A model generated the notes under the pieces. The model was not told where the DNA came from and made no database searches. It worked only from the letters and a program-made list of their open reading frames with translations. From DASZGL01 sp035938875 (GTDB lineage Bacteria > Chloroflexota > Dormibacteria > Aeolococcales > Aeolococcaceae), in contig DASZGL010000006.1 in assembly GCA_035938875.1 (NCBI GenBank), positions 1 through 64,000 of the forward strand: DNA of 64,000 nt. Reading direction: 5' to 3'. The first letter of the stretch is position 1. Every line of letters begins with the position of its first letter. This document shows positions 39,570 to 48,733 of this stretch, in pieces. The position numbers and the translations under genes were made by a program.

Positions 39570-40220
39570 TCAGTTGGGGGAGATGCGCCCCATGGGTACG
39601 TCGCGCCGACTGAGCATCTGCCCGAGGAGCACCGACTCGCGGCGCAGCAGCGAGAGGCAACGCCGCAGCCGCGACGCCGCCGAGTTCAGCTCCAGCAGCT
39701 CCTGCTTGCGGGGGATCTCGATCTGCAGCGTCGCTGACACCAGGTAGCTGAGCAGCTCGGGATCGTCCGGCAGGTCCAGTTCTGCGTGGCGGCGATCGCT
39801 GAGCTCGGCGATGTGATCGGCGTACTGGCGAAACGCCGTGGTCACCTGTCCCGCCAGCCGCTGCACCGCGGCGGGGTCACCTACCTCATCCTCGAGATAC
39901 TCGACTTCGCCGACAAGGTAGGGACGCTTGGTCGACGTGCTCGCGATGCGAAATCGCGAGGCGCCGACACAGAGCAGGTTGTAGCGGCCGTCCTCCAGCT
40001 TTTCGACTTCGCGGAGCTGGGCGAGCGTGCCCACCGGGTGCGGCGTCGCTGCGCCGTGGGCCTCGACTCCCGCGCGAATGGCGACGACGCCGAAGGTCAC
40101 GCCCTCCTCTTCGCAGTCACGCATCATCACGCGGTAGCGGTCCTCGAAGATGTGCAGCGGCAGAGGCATGTGCGGAAAGAGCACGGTCGAGAGCGGAAAC
40201 AGTGGGATCTCCACGCCCAT
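39570..40220 (-). CDS. Lon N-terminal (substrate-binding) domain protein
   Basis: 216 residues from ATG at 40220. The whole protein is a Lon/PUA-like substrate-binding domain: EIPLFPLSTVLFPHMPLPLH at the start, IFEDRYRVMMRD, VGTLAQLREVEKLEDGRYNL, and a helical second half. No AAA or protease domain, so it is a stand-alone adaptor-type protein of unknown clients. A TACACT box lies 7 nt before the ATG. Confidence 0.92.
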   Translation of the reverse strand: MGVEIPLFPLSTVLFPHMPLPLHIFEDRYRVMMRDCEEEGVTFGVVAIRAGVEAHGAATPHPVGTLAQLREVEKLEDGRYNLLCVGASRFRIASTSTKRPYLVGEVEYLEDEVGDPAAVQRLAGQVTTAFRQYADHIAELSDRRHAELDLPDDPELLSYLVSATLQIEIPRKQELLELNSAASRLRRCLSLLRRESVLLGQMLSRRDVPMGRISPN

Positions 40221-40227
40221 GTCCCGC

Positions 40228-40233
40228 AGTGTA
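40228..40233 (-). promoter_or_regulatory. -10-like box of the Lon-domain gene
   Basis: TACACT on the minus strand, 7 nt before the ATG. Confidence 0.45.
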
Positions 40234-40272
40234 TCGCTCGCCTCGATCAGGGACCGAGACGGGTGGCACGCT

Positions 40273-41562
<1,290 letters not shown>

Positions 41563-41623
41563 GTCTCGTCGTCGCCGCGTTACGACGGTGTTGCCGCCCC
41601 TACCGCGGACGGCTTCGGGGCTG

Positions 41624-41647
41624 GCGTCCTGTCTCAGAACAGGACGC
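41624..41647. terminator. perfect hairpin after the small zinc-ribbon gene
   Basis: A perfect 9-bp inverted repeat, GCGTCCTGT and ACAGGACGC around a 6-nt loop, beginning at the last base of the zinc-ribbon stop codon. No T run follows on either strand, so it may be an RNA 3' stabiliser or a factor-assisted terminator. Confidence 0.5.
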
Positions 41648-41847
41648 TAGGCAGCCTTGCCGCAGTTCTTGGCGTGCTTGATGATCCGCTCGCGCTTCGG
41701 CTCGCCCGGCTTTCGCGTGTGTCGGAAGGCGATCTCCACGCTGATCTCGTTCTGGCGCATCAGCTGGTTGCAGATCGGGCAGCGCACGCCGGTGATGATG
41801 TCCTTCTGGGAGGTGATCCCCTTGGATTCCTTGATTGTGTTGGCCAT
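41647..41847 (-). CDS. small basic zinc-ribbon-like protein
   Basis: 66 residues from ATG at 41847 with AGGAG 8 nt before. Contains VRCPICNQLM and a C-terminal HAKNCGK, giving Cys, Cys, His, Cys as possible zinc ligands, with a Lys/Arg-rich middle (RHTRKPGEPKRERI). Likely a nucleic-acid-binding or ribosome-associated protein; not recognised further. Confidence 0.75.
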   Translation of the reverse strand: MANTIKESKGITSQKDIITGVRCPICNQLMRQNEISVEIAFRHTRKPGEPKRERIIKHAKNCGKAA

Positions 41848-41952
41848 TGCGGCTCCTGAGGTGAGTGCCTGAAAGGTGGCGCCACCGCGCGGCGCCACAC
41901 GATTGTACGGTGGCTGCGGGCGACCGACGGCGGCAGGCCGGACGGTCGCGGT

Positions 41953-41958
41953 TAGACT
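41953..41958 (+). promoter_or_regulatory. -10-like box of TetR gene
   Basis: TAGACT, 6 nt before the GTG at 41965. Confidence 0.35.
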
Positions 41959-41964
41959 GGCTGC

Positions 41965-42579
41965 GTGGCTCAGCAGGTGCCATCGGTGCGGCCGGTGCGC
42001 CGTGAGCGCAGTGACGCCCGGGCAAACCGCAAGCGGCTGCTCGACGCCGCCCGGGCGGCGTTCGCCGAGCACGGCGACCGCATCTCCGTGAACGAGGTCG
42101 CCCGCGCGGCGGGCGTGGGCGTCGGCACCCTGTACCGCCGCTACCCCACCAAGGCGGACCTGCTCGTCGCCCTGCTGATGGAGCTGCACGAGGAGCTGAC
42201 CGGCGAGATCAAGGCGCACACGGCGGGGACCGACGGTGATCCCGAGGCAGAGCTGCTCGGCCTCGTCGAGGCCCACCTGGTGGTCCTGGGCAGGGTGGGT
42301 CCGCTGGAGGCCTTGCTCCGTCGCGAGGCACCGGCCGCTGTGCAGCGCGTCGGGCAGGGGCAGCTCGCCGACCGCTTCGTCAGACCGCTGCGAGCCGTCC
42401 TGGAGCGGGGCGTGTCGCAAGGCGTCTTCCGCCGTGACCTCGACCTCGACCTCGTCGGCCGCGCCTTCTTCGGCATGCTCGACTCCAGCATCCTGGTGCC
42501 GCGCGTCGAGCGGGACGGGGTCGAGTCTGTCGCCCGCCAGTGCACCGCCGTGCTGCTCTCGGGCATCGCCGCTGTATGA
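41965..42579 (+). CDS. TetR family transcriptional regulator
   Basis: 204 residues. N-terminal helix-turn-helix (RKRLLDAARAAFAEHGDRIS, then VNEVARAAGVGVGTLYRRYP) of the TetR type and a ligand-binding, dimerising C-terminal domain with no recognisable ligand. Basic N-terminal extension. Downstream are two lipoprotein genes on the same strand, but 157 bp separate them, so control of those is only possible. Confidence 0.9.
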   Translation: MAQQVPSVRPVRRERSDARANRKRLLDAARAAFAEHGDRISVNEVARAAGVGVGTLYRRYPTKADLLVALLMELHEELTGEIKAHTAGTDGDPEAELLGLVEAHLVVLGRVGPLEALLRREAPAAVQRVGQGQLADRFVRPLRAVLERGVSQGVFRRDLDLDLVGRAFFGMLDSSILVPRVERDGVESVARQCTAVLLSGIAAV

Positions 42580-42736
42580 GGGCGCTGCCTGCTGCCGCCG
42601 GGGTGTACCATCGCGCGGGTTGGAGCATCCGCGAGCAGGTGACCTCCCGGCGTCTCCTGCGCGCTGATCGCATGCATGTCCGGGTCGTATCGCGCCCGTG
42701 GGGGGAGCGGCGAACCCACTATCTGGGAGTCCGCAG

Positions 42737-43210
42737 ATGACAAGAACCGCGATGTGGGCTGGACTGGCGGGGCTGGCCGCGTTGCTCGCCGCCTGCGGCA
42801 GCAGCACCACCAGCTCGAGCTCGTCGTCGACAACGAGCTCGACGACCAGCACCACGACATCGGCCGCGGCGTCGACGGCGCACACACCCGTTGTCGTGCT
42901 GACGCCGAACCACGGCAAGGTCGGCGACACCATTCACGCCGTTGGCTCCGGCTACTCGCCGAACGTCCAGGTTACGGGCACCATCTGCGCGCTCGACGCG
43001 ACCGGCCCGACGGTGACCAATCCGCTCACCCAGTGCGATGTCGTCAACACCCTCGCCGTGACAACGGATGCCAACGGCGCGTTCGTCGCCGACTTCGTCA
43101 TCAAGAAGTTCCCACCGCTGCCCGCAGGCAGTCTCGGCTTGACGCTGGGCTTCGGTGTCCAGGGTGATGCGAGTAACTCCGGCGGCGGCGCGCTGACCAT
43201 GGACAAGTAG
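42737..43210 (+). CDS. secreted lipoprotein with Ser/Thr linker
   Basis: 157 residues from ATG at 42737. A lipoprotein signal (AMWAGLAGLAALLAAC with the lipid-modified Cys), a Ser/Thr-rich linker of about 40 residues, and a beta-rich domain of about 105 residues that looks like an Ig-like fold (GDTIHAVGSGYSPNVQVTG), with two Cys that may bond. Function unknown. A TACCAT box near 42605 would leave a leader of about 120 nt. Confidence 0.8.
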   Translation: MTRTAMWAGLAGLAALLAACGSSTTSSSSSSTTSSTTSTTTSAAASTAHTPVVVLTPNHGKVGDTIHAVGSGYSPNVQVTGTICALDATGPTVTNPLTQCDVVNTLAVTTDANGAFVADFVIKKFPPLPAGSLGLTLGFGVQGDASNSGGGALTMDK

Positions 43211-43251
43211 CCGAGAACAACGTGGTGGCGCGAGGAGCGGCCACCGCCGGA

Positions 43252-43257
43252 TACCAT
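43252..43257 (+). promoter_or_regulatory. -10-like box of FKBP gene
   Basis: TACCAT, 9 nt before the ATG at 43267. Confidence 0.4.
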
Positions 43258-43266
43258 CCGGCGCCG

Positions 43267-43821
43267 ATGCCGACTCCTCGCGCCGCAGTCCTTGCCCGGT
43301 TGCCGCAGGGCGCGATCGCGCTCGCAGCCTTCGGCTTGCTCGGCGCAGCGATGGTCGCCTGCGGGGACAGCACCAACACCAGCAGCGACACGTCGTCGGC
43401 CGGCACACACGCTCCGGCGGCGGCCTGCGCCTTGCAACCTCAACCGGCGACGACCGACAGCCTCGCCACCCCGGTGACGCTGATCACCGCGTCAGACGGG
43501 CTGAAATCAGGTGACATCAAGGTCGGCACCGGGGCGGTGGCCGGCACCGGCAGCTCGGTCACGGTGCAGTACACCGGGTGGACCGCCGACGGCTGCATCT
43601 TCGACACGTCGCGCAAGGCCGGCACGCCACCCTTTGTCTTTGCGCTGGGTGCGGGCAGGGTGATCGTCGGATGGGAGGAGGGGGTGCGCGGCATGCACGC
43701 CGGCGGCATCCGCCGCCTCGTGATCCCCCCGGCGCTGGCCTATGGCGACGCCGGGTTCGCCCCGGTGATCCCCGCCAACGCCACCCTCACCTTCGACATC
43801 GAGCTGCTCGCCGTCAGCTGA
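43267..43821 (+). CDS. FKBP-type peptidyl-prolyl isomerase, lipoprotein
   Basis: 184 residues. Lipoprotein signal (ALAAFGLLGAAMVAC), a Ser/Thr/Ala linker, and one FKBP domain (about 75-184): VTVQYTGWTADGCIFDTS, FALGAGRVIVGWEEGVRGM, RRLVIPPALAYGDAGF, IPANATLTFDIELL. The active-site Tyr, Phe, Trp and Asp positions are present. Probably helps folding of proteins outside the membrane. The last 8 bp overlap the convergent flavoprotein gene. Confidence 0.93.
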   Translation: MPTPRAAVLARLPQGAIALAAFGLLGAAMVACGDSTNTSSDTSSAGTHAPAAACALQPQPATTDSLATPVTLITASDGLKSGDIKVGTGAVAGTGSSVTVQYTGWTADGCIFDTSRKAGTPPFVFALGAGRVIVGWEEGVRGMHAGGIRRLVIPPALAYGDAGFAPVIPANATLTFDIELLAVS

Positions 43822-44998
43822 CCGCGGCGCGGAGAAAGCGTGACGCCAGGCGCGGATGAGCGACGGCGAGCCTGGCGAAGTGGCGCGGTCGGAAGTCGGT
43901 GCGCAACGCTGCGACGACAAACCATCGCGGCGCTGATGCCAGCGCGCCCACGCTGCGGTCCCAGCGGGCGTCGTCAAACGAGGCCAGGGCGCGGTTGATC
44001 CGGAAGGCGACGCGGAAATCGCGGTGATGCCGGTCGCGCCAGCTTCGCTCGAAGTGGCGCAGCGGAGCGTCGTCGCCGGTGCGCACCGCCTCGCCGAGCG
44101 CAGCGCCGCAGGCCTCGCCGGCGGCGATGGCATAACGGATTCCCTCGCCGACGAGAGTCGAGGCGTGGGATGCGGCATCACCGATGATCACCACCCGGTC
44201 GCGCACGATGCTGGTGCGCAAGGGCTCGACGGGGATGAGACCGGCGTGGACCTCGAGAGGCTGAGCACCCTCGAGCGCCTCACCCAGCGCGGGAAGCCGG
44301 CGGACGCGGTCGAGCAGCTCGCGCGGATCGGCGTCGCTGTCGGGGCGCATGACACCGACGCCGAGACGGACGCGTCCCTGGCGATAGGGAAACGCCCACG
44401 CGTACCCCGCCGGGGCGATCTGCTCACCGACGATGAGCCAGCACGTGGACGTCGGGAACGCCGGCGCCGACATGTCGACCTCGGCGCCAACCGCGCGGCG
44501 GGCGAACGGCGGATGCATGCCCATCGCGGTGGCGACGACTGCCGCAGTACCGGTGGCGTCGACCGCGTAGCGGCCCGCCGTACGCCACTCGCCGCCGGGG
44601 CCGCGGACGCCGACGGCCACGCCGTCGCCAGCCGACGCGGCGCGCATCACCGTCGCCCTGAGGTGGAGGTCGACGCCGGCGCTCGCCGCCCGCTCGGCGA
44701 GCCACTGGTAGAGGGCGCGGACGTCGAGGATGCAGACCTCGGGATGGCTGAAGGGAATCACCGCCTCGCGCTCGGGTCCAAGGAAGCGCACCTCGGTGAT
44801 CGGGTTGTAGAGGTGCTCGGGGATCCCCAGCCTGCGAAGGTCGGCGATGAAGCTCCCGCCACTGGTGCGGGTGGGGATGCCGAAGGCGCTGTCCCGCTCC
44901 AGCAGCACAACCCTGGCGCCTGCTTCCGCCGCGGCCCTCGCCGCGCTCAGTCCGGCCGGTCCACCACCGGCGACGACGACGTCGTACATCGCGACCAT
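43814..44998 (-). CDS. geranylgeranyl reductase-family FAD oxidoreductase
   Basis: 394 residues (ATG at 44998, or at 44989). FAD-binding VVVAGGGPAGLSAARAAAEA, a middle DRVVIIGDAASHASTLVGEG, and overall layout match the geranylgeranyl reductase/FixC-like family that reduces isoprenoid double bonds. The substrate could be menaquinone side chains or polyprenyl lipids. It is divergent from two small four-Cys proteins that could be its electron donors (inference). Confidence 0.85.
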   Translation of the reverse strand: MVAMYDVVVAGGGPAGLSAARAAAEAGARVVLLERDSAFGIPTRTSGGSFIADLRRLGIPEHLYNPITEVRFLGPEREAVIPFSHPEVCILDVRALYQWLAERAASAGVDLHLRATVMRAASAGDGVAVGVRGPGGEWRTAGRYAVDATGTAAVVATAMGMHPPFARRAVGAEVDMSAPAFPTSTCWLIVGEQIAPAGYAWAFPYRQGRVRLGVGVMRPDSDADPRELLDRVRRLPALGEALEGAQPLEVHAGLIPVEPLRTSIVRDRVVIIGDAASHASTLVGEGIRYAIAAGEACGAALGEAVRTGDDAPLRHFERSWRDRHHRDFRVAFRINRALASFDDARWDRSVGALASAPRWFVVAALRTDFRPRHFARLAVAHPRLASRFLRAAVS

Positions 44999-45042
44999 GA
45001 TGGCGTCAGCAACCGGGTTACGGTTTGGCCGGGGCGTTTGGC

Positions 45043-45048
45043 TACTCT
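45043..45048 (+). promoter_or_regulatory. -10-like box of the four-Cys protein pair
   Basis: TACTCT, 6 nt before the GTG at 45055. Confidence 0.35.
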
Positions 45049-45054
45049 CCTGGC

Positions 45055-45285
45055 GTGGCCGGCTACCCCGCACCCGTCGACGAGAAGCACCGACGCCTGG
45101 TCTACAAGCTCGAGGACAACATCCTCCAGGGCTATGCCTACGAGGACCAGCAATGCGACGGCTGCAAGTTCTACATCGGCATCGGCGACATCGCCTACTG
45201 CAATCACATGATGGTGCGCATGCCCGTCGGCGCCACGTGGTGGTGCCAGTGGTGGGAGAGCCCCGACGAGGAGCCGCTGACATGA
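45055..45285 (+). CDS. small four-cysteine protein, HiPIP-like (copy 1)
   Basis: 76 residues from GTG at 45055. Cysteines in the order CDGC, IAYCNH, WWCQWWE, spaced C-x2-C-x11-C-x14-C. High-potential iron-sulfur proteins have C-x2-C, a third Cys about 14-16 residues on, and a final Cys in GWC.xW, so spacing and the aromatic ending resemble them, suggesting a [4Fe-4S] electron carrier. No signal peptide, unlike classic HiPIPs. A zinc site is the main alternative. Its stop overlaps the second copy. Confidence 0.78.
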   Translation: MAGYPAPVDEKHRRLVYKLEDNILQGYAYEDQQCDGCKFYIGIGDIAYCNHMMVRMPVGATWWCQWWESPDEEPLT

Positions 45286-45515
45286 GGGAGGCAAAGGTCT
45301 CGCGCGAGGAGCAGATGGAGCGCGAGAACGAGGCGTTCCTTGCCATTCAGCGCGAGGCCAAGCTGCGCGGGACTCCGTCAGGCGAGCAGCGATGCGACAA
45401 CTGCAAGTACTACGTCGGCGAGTGGAAGAAGATCGCCTACTGCAATCACCCCAAGCTGCAGCTGCTGGTCGGAGCCCAGTGGTGGTGCCAGTGGTGGGAG
45501 GCCAAGGAGGGCTGA
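45282..45515 (+). CDS. small four-cysteine protein, HiPIP-like (copy 2)
   Basis: 77 residues from ATG overlapping the previous stop (ATGA). Same pattern: CDNCKYYVG, IAYCNHPK, VGAQWWCQWWEA, spaced C-x2-C-x12-C-x14-C. A 35-residue charged helical N-terminus differs from copy 1. The two share the core motif and are clearly paralogous; keeping both in one transcript suggests two partners or a heterodimer. Confidence 0.8.
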   Translation: MREAKVSREEQMERENEAFLAIQREAKLRGTPSGEQRCDNCKYYVGEWKKIAYCNHPKLQLLVGAQWWCQWWEAKEG

Positions 45516-45536
45516 CACAACATCGCCGCCGAGGAT

Positions 45537-45989
45537 TCAGGTGAAGTCCTTGACGTGCCGCCGCATGTCGACCTGGGGACGGTAACCGGCGGCGATCCAG
45601 AATGCCGTCGCCCGGGGATCGGCGGCGACGACCACCGCGCCGATACGCCTCGCCCCCCTGTCGCGGAGGCGCTGCTCACCCTCACGCACGAGGGCGAGCG
45701 CGATGCCCTGGCGGCGGTGGGCGGGATGCACCGCCATCCGGTACATGTGCCCGCGCCAACCGTCCCAGCCGATGATCAGCGAGCCCACGACATCGCCGGA
45801 TTCGTCGACGGCAACAAGCACCGGCTGGTCGTCGCGTCCCACAAGCCCGGACAGAGTGGGGAGATCTTCGCCGATGGTCGCCACCGTGCCGGCGTCGCGC
45901 CACAGCCGCACCAGAGCGGAGACCTCTCCGGGTGTGCAGGGGCGGATCAACATGGCGTCGCCGATGATCGCCTCTTTCGGTCCGGTCAT
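45537..45989 (-). CDS. GNAT family N-acetyltransferase
   Basis: 150 residues from ATG overlapping the previous gene's stop (ATGA). GNAT core: LVRLWRDAGTV, GSLIIGWDGWRGHMYRMAVH, acetyl-CoA motif HRRQGIALALVREGEQRL, and AFWIAAGY. Substrate unknown. Translationally coupled to the 2-hydroxyglutarate oxidase-like gene. Confidence 0.9.
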   Translation of the reverse strand: MTGPKEAIIGDAMLIRPCTPGEVSALVRLWRDAGTVATIGEDLPTLSGLVGRDDQPVLVAVDESGDVVGSLIIGWDGWRGHMYRMAVHPAHRRQGIALALVREGEQRLRDRGARRIGAVVVAADPRATAFWIAAGYRPQVDMRRHVKDFT

Positions 45990-47179
45990 GCCTCCAGCAG
46001 GTCGGCGACGAGTCGGGCGATGGCCAGCGACGCCGTCGCCGCCGGTGACGGGGCGTTGCGAACGCAGATCACCGCGCCGTCGCGCCAGGTGGCGAAGTCG
46101 TCGAGCAACCGACCTCGAGCATCGACGGCCTGGGCGCGAATGCCGCAGGGGCCCGGCGTCAGGTCGTCGCTGCGCAGCTCGGGGATGTAGCGCTGCGCTG
46201 CGCGAACGAGGAGTCGCCGGCTGCGATCGCGGACCAGCTCGGTCACGCCACTCCGCCAGTGGCGGGCAAGCATTCGCCATACCGCGGCATCGCCGGCCAG
46301 GTCGGCGATATCCGAGCGGCTGCGCGCACCGCGACGGTATCCCTCGCGGCTCAGCGCGAGCACGGCGCTCGGACCCAGCCACACGGTGCCGTCGATCCGC
46401 CTGGTGGCGTGGACGCCAAGGAAAGGCACGCGAGGATCGGGAACGGGATAGACCAAACCGCGCACCAGCTCGGTGCGTTGTGGACGAAGTTGCCAGAAAT
46501 CGCCGCGGAAGGGGACGATGCGAGGATGCCGCGGCGCACCTGCTGAGACCGCGAGTCGATCAGACCAGAGCCCGGCACAGACGATCACCGCCGTCGCCGT
46601 GAACGCCTCTGCGGCGGTGATGACCTCGGCGCCGCCTTCGCGATTGTGGATTGCGTCCACGGCGACGCCACAGCGCACATCGCCACCGCGCTGTTGCACG
46701 TCGGCGGCGAGCGCGTCGGTCACCTGCGAGTAGTCGACGACGGCGGCGCCGGGGATGCGCAGGGCGCGCAGCCCGCGCACGTGCGGCTCGACCTGCGTGA
46801 TGGCGTCGCCGTCGATCAGCTCGAGCCCTCGTACTCCGTTGGCGACACCGCGGGCGTGCAGGTCGTCGAGCCGGCCCAGCTCGCCGCGCTCGACGGCGAC
46901 GATCAGCTTGCCGCGGTGCTCGAGGGCGACGCCGTGCGTGTCGCAGAAGTCCTCCATCAGGCGGGCACCCTCGACACAGGTGCGCGCGCGAAGGCCGCCC
47001 GGCGTGTAATACACACCGGAGTGCAGCACCCCGCTGTTGTGGCTGCTCTGATGCGCGCCGACACGCCCTTCCTTCTCGAGCACCGTCACCGGTGCGGAGG
47101 GGCGGCGCAGCAGCAGCTCGCGCGCAGTTGCCAGGCCGACGATCCCGCCCCCGACGACGACGGTGGGCGTGCTGGTCAG
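45986..47179 (-). CDS. lhgO: L-2-hydroxyglutarate oxidase-like FAD oxidoreductase
   Basis: About 397 residues. FAD site TVVVGGGIVGLATARELLLR, then SSHNSGVLHSGVYYTPGG, LPFRGDFWQL-type region (VPFRGDFWQLRPQ) and GIRAQAVDARGRLLDDF, all typical of LhgO, which oxidises L-2-hydroxyglutarate back to 2-oxoglutarate and passes electrons to quinone. The problem is the start: no ATG, GTG or TTG lies close to the FAD motif; CTG at 47179 overlaps the TGA of the 42-residue gene upstream (CTGA). Non-standard initiation by coupling, or a sequencing error, are both possible. Confidence 0.85.
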   Translation of the reverse strand: MTSTPTVVVGGGIVGLATARELLLRRPSAPVTVLEKEGRVGAHQSSHNSGVLHSGVYYTPGGLRARTCVEGARLMEDFCDTHGVALEHRGKLIVAVERGELGRLDDLHARGVANGVRGLELIDGDAITQVEPHVRGLRALRIPGAAVVDYSQVTDALAADVQQRGGDVRCGVAVDAIHNREGGAEVITAAEAFTATAVIVCAGLWSDRLAVSAGAPRHPRIVPFRGDFWQLRPQRTELVRGLVYPVPDPRVPFLGVHATRRIDGTVWLGPSAVLALSREGYRRGARSRSDIADLAGDAAVWRMLARHWRSGVTELVRDRSRRLLVRAAQRYIPELRSDDLTPGPCGIRAQAVDARGRLLDDFATWRDGAVICVRNAPSPAATASLAIARLVADLLEA

Positions 47180-47304
47180 GTGCGGAAGATGCGCCCCAGC
47201 GCCTTGAACAGGACGACCGAGATCACCCCCGAGACGGCCATGCAGATCACCGGCACGCCGAACGCATAAAACAGGTTGGGTGGCGAAACCAAGTCGACGA
47301 GCAT
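47176..47304 (-). CDS. 42-residue single-helix membrane protein
   Basis: ATG at 47304 with GGGAG 9 nt before. The protein has one strong membrane helix (AFGVPVICMAVSGVISVVLF) and a short basic C-terminus (KALGRIFRT). Its stop overlaps the presumed CTG start of the LhgO-like gene, so it may be needed for that gene's translation or anchor the flavoprotein at the membrane. Not recognised. Confidence 0.65.
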   Translation of the reverse strand: MLVDLVSPPNLFYAFGVPVICMAVSGVISVVLFKALGRIFRT

Positions 47305-47385
47305 GGGCGCGATCTCCCAAGGGCGGGCTGTGCGCTACCGCATATGTAGCAGGTCGTCAGCCCCCCTGGACACCACCGCGCGCGC

Positions 47386-47462
47386 TGGTACCCCGTATCG
47401 GATTCGAACCGATGATCTCCGCCTTGAGAGGGCGGTGTCCTGGGCCACTAGACGAACGGGGC
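47386..47462 (-). tRNA. tRNA-Glu (CTC anticodon)
   Basis: Complete cloverleaf on the minus strand: acceptor GCCCCGT paired with ACGGGGT, D-arm TCGTCTAGTGGCCCAGGA as in bacterial tRNA-Glu, anticodon stem CCGCC/GGCGG around loop CTCTCAA (anticodon CTC), T-loop GGTTCGAATCC, and a genomic CCA end at 47386-47388. Decodes GAG. Promoter not identified. Confidence 0.95.
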
Positions 47463-47525
47463 ACGCACGCGGTCCATCGCCCGCCGCGCCACAACGGAGC
47501 GGAGCCGAATTATACGATCCGGCCT

Positions 47526-47759
47526 TCAGAGCTTCTCGAAGGCGCGGGCGGCAAGCGAATCGACGATGTCGTTGAGCCGCTGGACGGAGGCGAGCAGCTC
47601 ACGGGCCATCTCTGCACGAGTGTGGGCGTCGAACTCCTCGCCCGCCTCGGCGAGAAGCTCGGCGTGACTCATCGCCACCGTCAGCGGCGTGCGCAGGTCG
47701 TGGACGATCATCCGGGCGAAGCCGCGCGCGTCGCTGAAGTCCCTGGCACTCTCGGTCAC
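47526..47759 (-). CDS. stand-alone HisKA-like (dimerisation/phospho-acceptor) protein
   Basis: 77 residues from GTG at 47759. The core FARMIVHDLRTPLTVAMSHA is the H-box of histidine kinases, with the phospho-acceptor His, and the following helix (LASVQRLNDIVDSLAARAF) completes the hairpin. There is no ATPase domain. It may act as a phosphotransfer or dimerisation partner, or be a remnant. The nearest kinase ATPase is at the right edge, far away. Divergent from galU. Confidence 0.75.
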   Translation of the reverse strand: MTESARDFSDARGFARMIVHDLRTPLTVAMSHAELLAEAGEEFDAHTRAEMARELLASVQRLNDIVDSLAARAFEKL

Positions 47760-47854
47760 GCAGCCAAGTGTCGCATCAGGCCCGGCACTGCGCGCGCCGG
47801 GCATCCACCACCGGCGCCCGATCGGGGCGGCTGCGCTCCAACGGCACCAGCGGC

Positions 47855-47860
47855 GACAAT
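47855..47860 (+). promoter_or_regulatory. -10-like box of galU
   Basis: GACAAT, 9 nt before the ATG at 47870. Confidence 0.35.
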
Positions 47861-47869
47861 GCGCCGCCG

Positions 47870-48733
47870 ATGGACCTGCGCCACTGCGTCATCCCTGCCG
47901 CGGGTTTGGGGACGCGCTTCCTGCCGGCCACCAAGGCGCTGCCCAAGGAGCTCCTTCCCATTCTCGACCGTCCCATCCTGCAGTGGGGGGTGGAGGAAGC
48001 GGTGGCTGCCGGGTGCGACACCATGGTGGTGGTGACCAGCCGGGGCAAGGAGCTGATCGCGGCGCACTTCGACAGTTCCCCCGACCTCGAGCGTGTCCTG
48101 GAGGCTCGGGGCCGGCACACCGACCTCGCCATGCTGCGCTCTCTGGCCCGGCTGGCCAGCTTTGCCTACGTCTATCAGCCCGAGCCGCTTGGGCTGGGCC
48201 ACGCGGTGCTCTGCGCCAGCCCCCTCGTCGGCGACCGTCCCTTCGCCTGCCTGCTCCCTGACGACCTCTCCTACGGCGGGCCCCCGGTGCTCGCTCAGCT
48301 TGTTGCCGCCTATCGCGAGCTGGCCACACCGGTCCTCGCGCTGCGGCGCGTCCCGCGTGAGGGCATCTCGCGCTACGGCGTCGCCACCGTCGCCGAGTCG
48401 CGGGGACGGCTCCACCGGATCACTTCGGTGGTTGAGAAGCCATCCGCCGAGGAGGCGGCGAGCGATCTGGCCATCATGGGCAGATACGTGCTGACACCGG
48501 CGGTCGTCGCCGCGCTCGCCAGGACGCAGCCCGGCGCCGGTGGAGAGATCCAGCTGACCGACGGCATCGCCGGCGTGCTGAGCGACGGCGAGGTCTGGGG
48601 TCTTGAATTCGAGGGTGAGCTGCTCGACGCGGGCACACCCGAGGGCTGGTTGCAGACCCTGATCCGCACCGCGCGCGACCATCCGGTCTTCGGCCCCGCG
48701 ATCCGTGACGCCCTGGCCGCGGTGTCGGCGTGA
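47870..48733 (+). CDS. galU: UTP-glucose-1-phosphate uridylyltransferase
   Basis: 287 residues, making UDP-glucose for cell envelope sugars. Landmarks: VIPAAGLGTRFLPATKALPK (nucleotide site), LPILDRPILQWGVEEAV, LGLGHAVLCA, FACLLPDDL, SVVEKPS, MGRYVLTP, EIQLTDGIAG and LLDAGTPEGWLQT. The ATG at 47870 is 9 nt after a GACAAT box. The next gene overlaps its stop by four bases. Confidence 0.96.
   Translation: MDLRHCVIPAAGLGTRFLPATKALPKELLPILDRPILQWGVEEAVAAGCDTMVVVTSRGKELIAAHFDSSPDLERVLEARGRHTDLAMLRSLARLASFAYVYQPEPLGLGHAVLCASPLVGDRPFACLLPDDLSYGGPPVLAQLVAAYRELATPVLALRRVPREGISRYGVATVAESRGRLHRITSVVEKPSAEEAASDLAIMGRYVLTPAVVAALARTQPGAGGEIQLTDGIAGVLSDGEVWGLEFEGELLDAGTPEGWLQTLIRTARDHPVFGPAIRDALAAVSA

Noticed and set aside
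47386..47462. tRNA-Glu as an integration site
   Set aside because: No duplicate of the tRNA 3' end, no integrase and no phage-like genes on either side.
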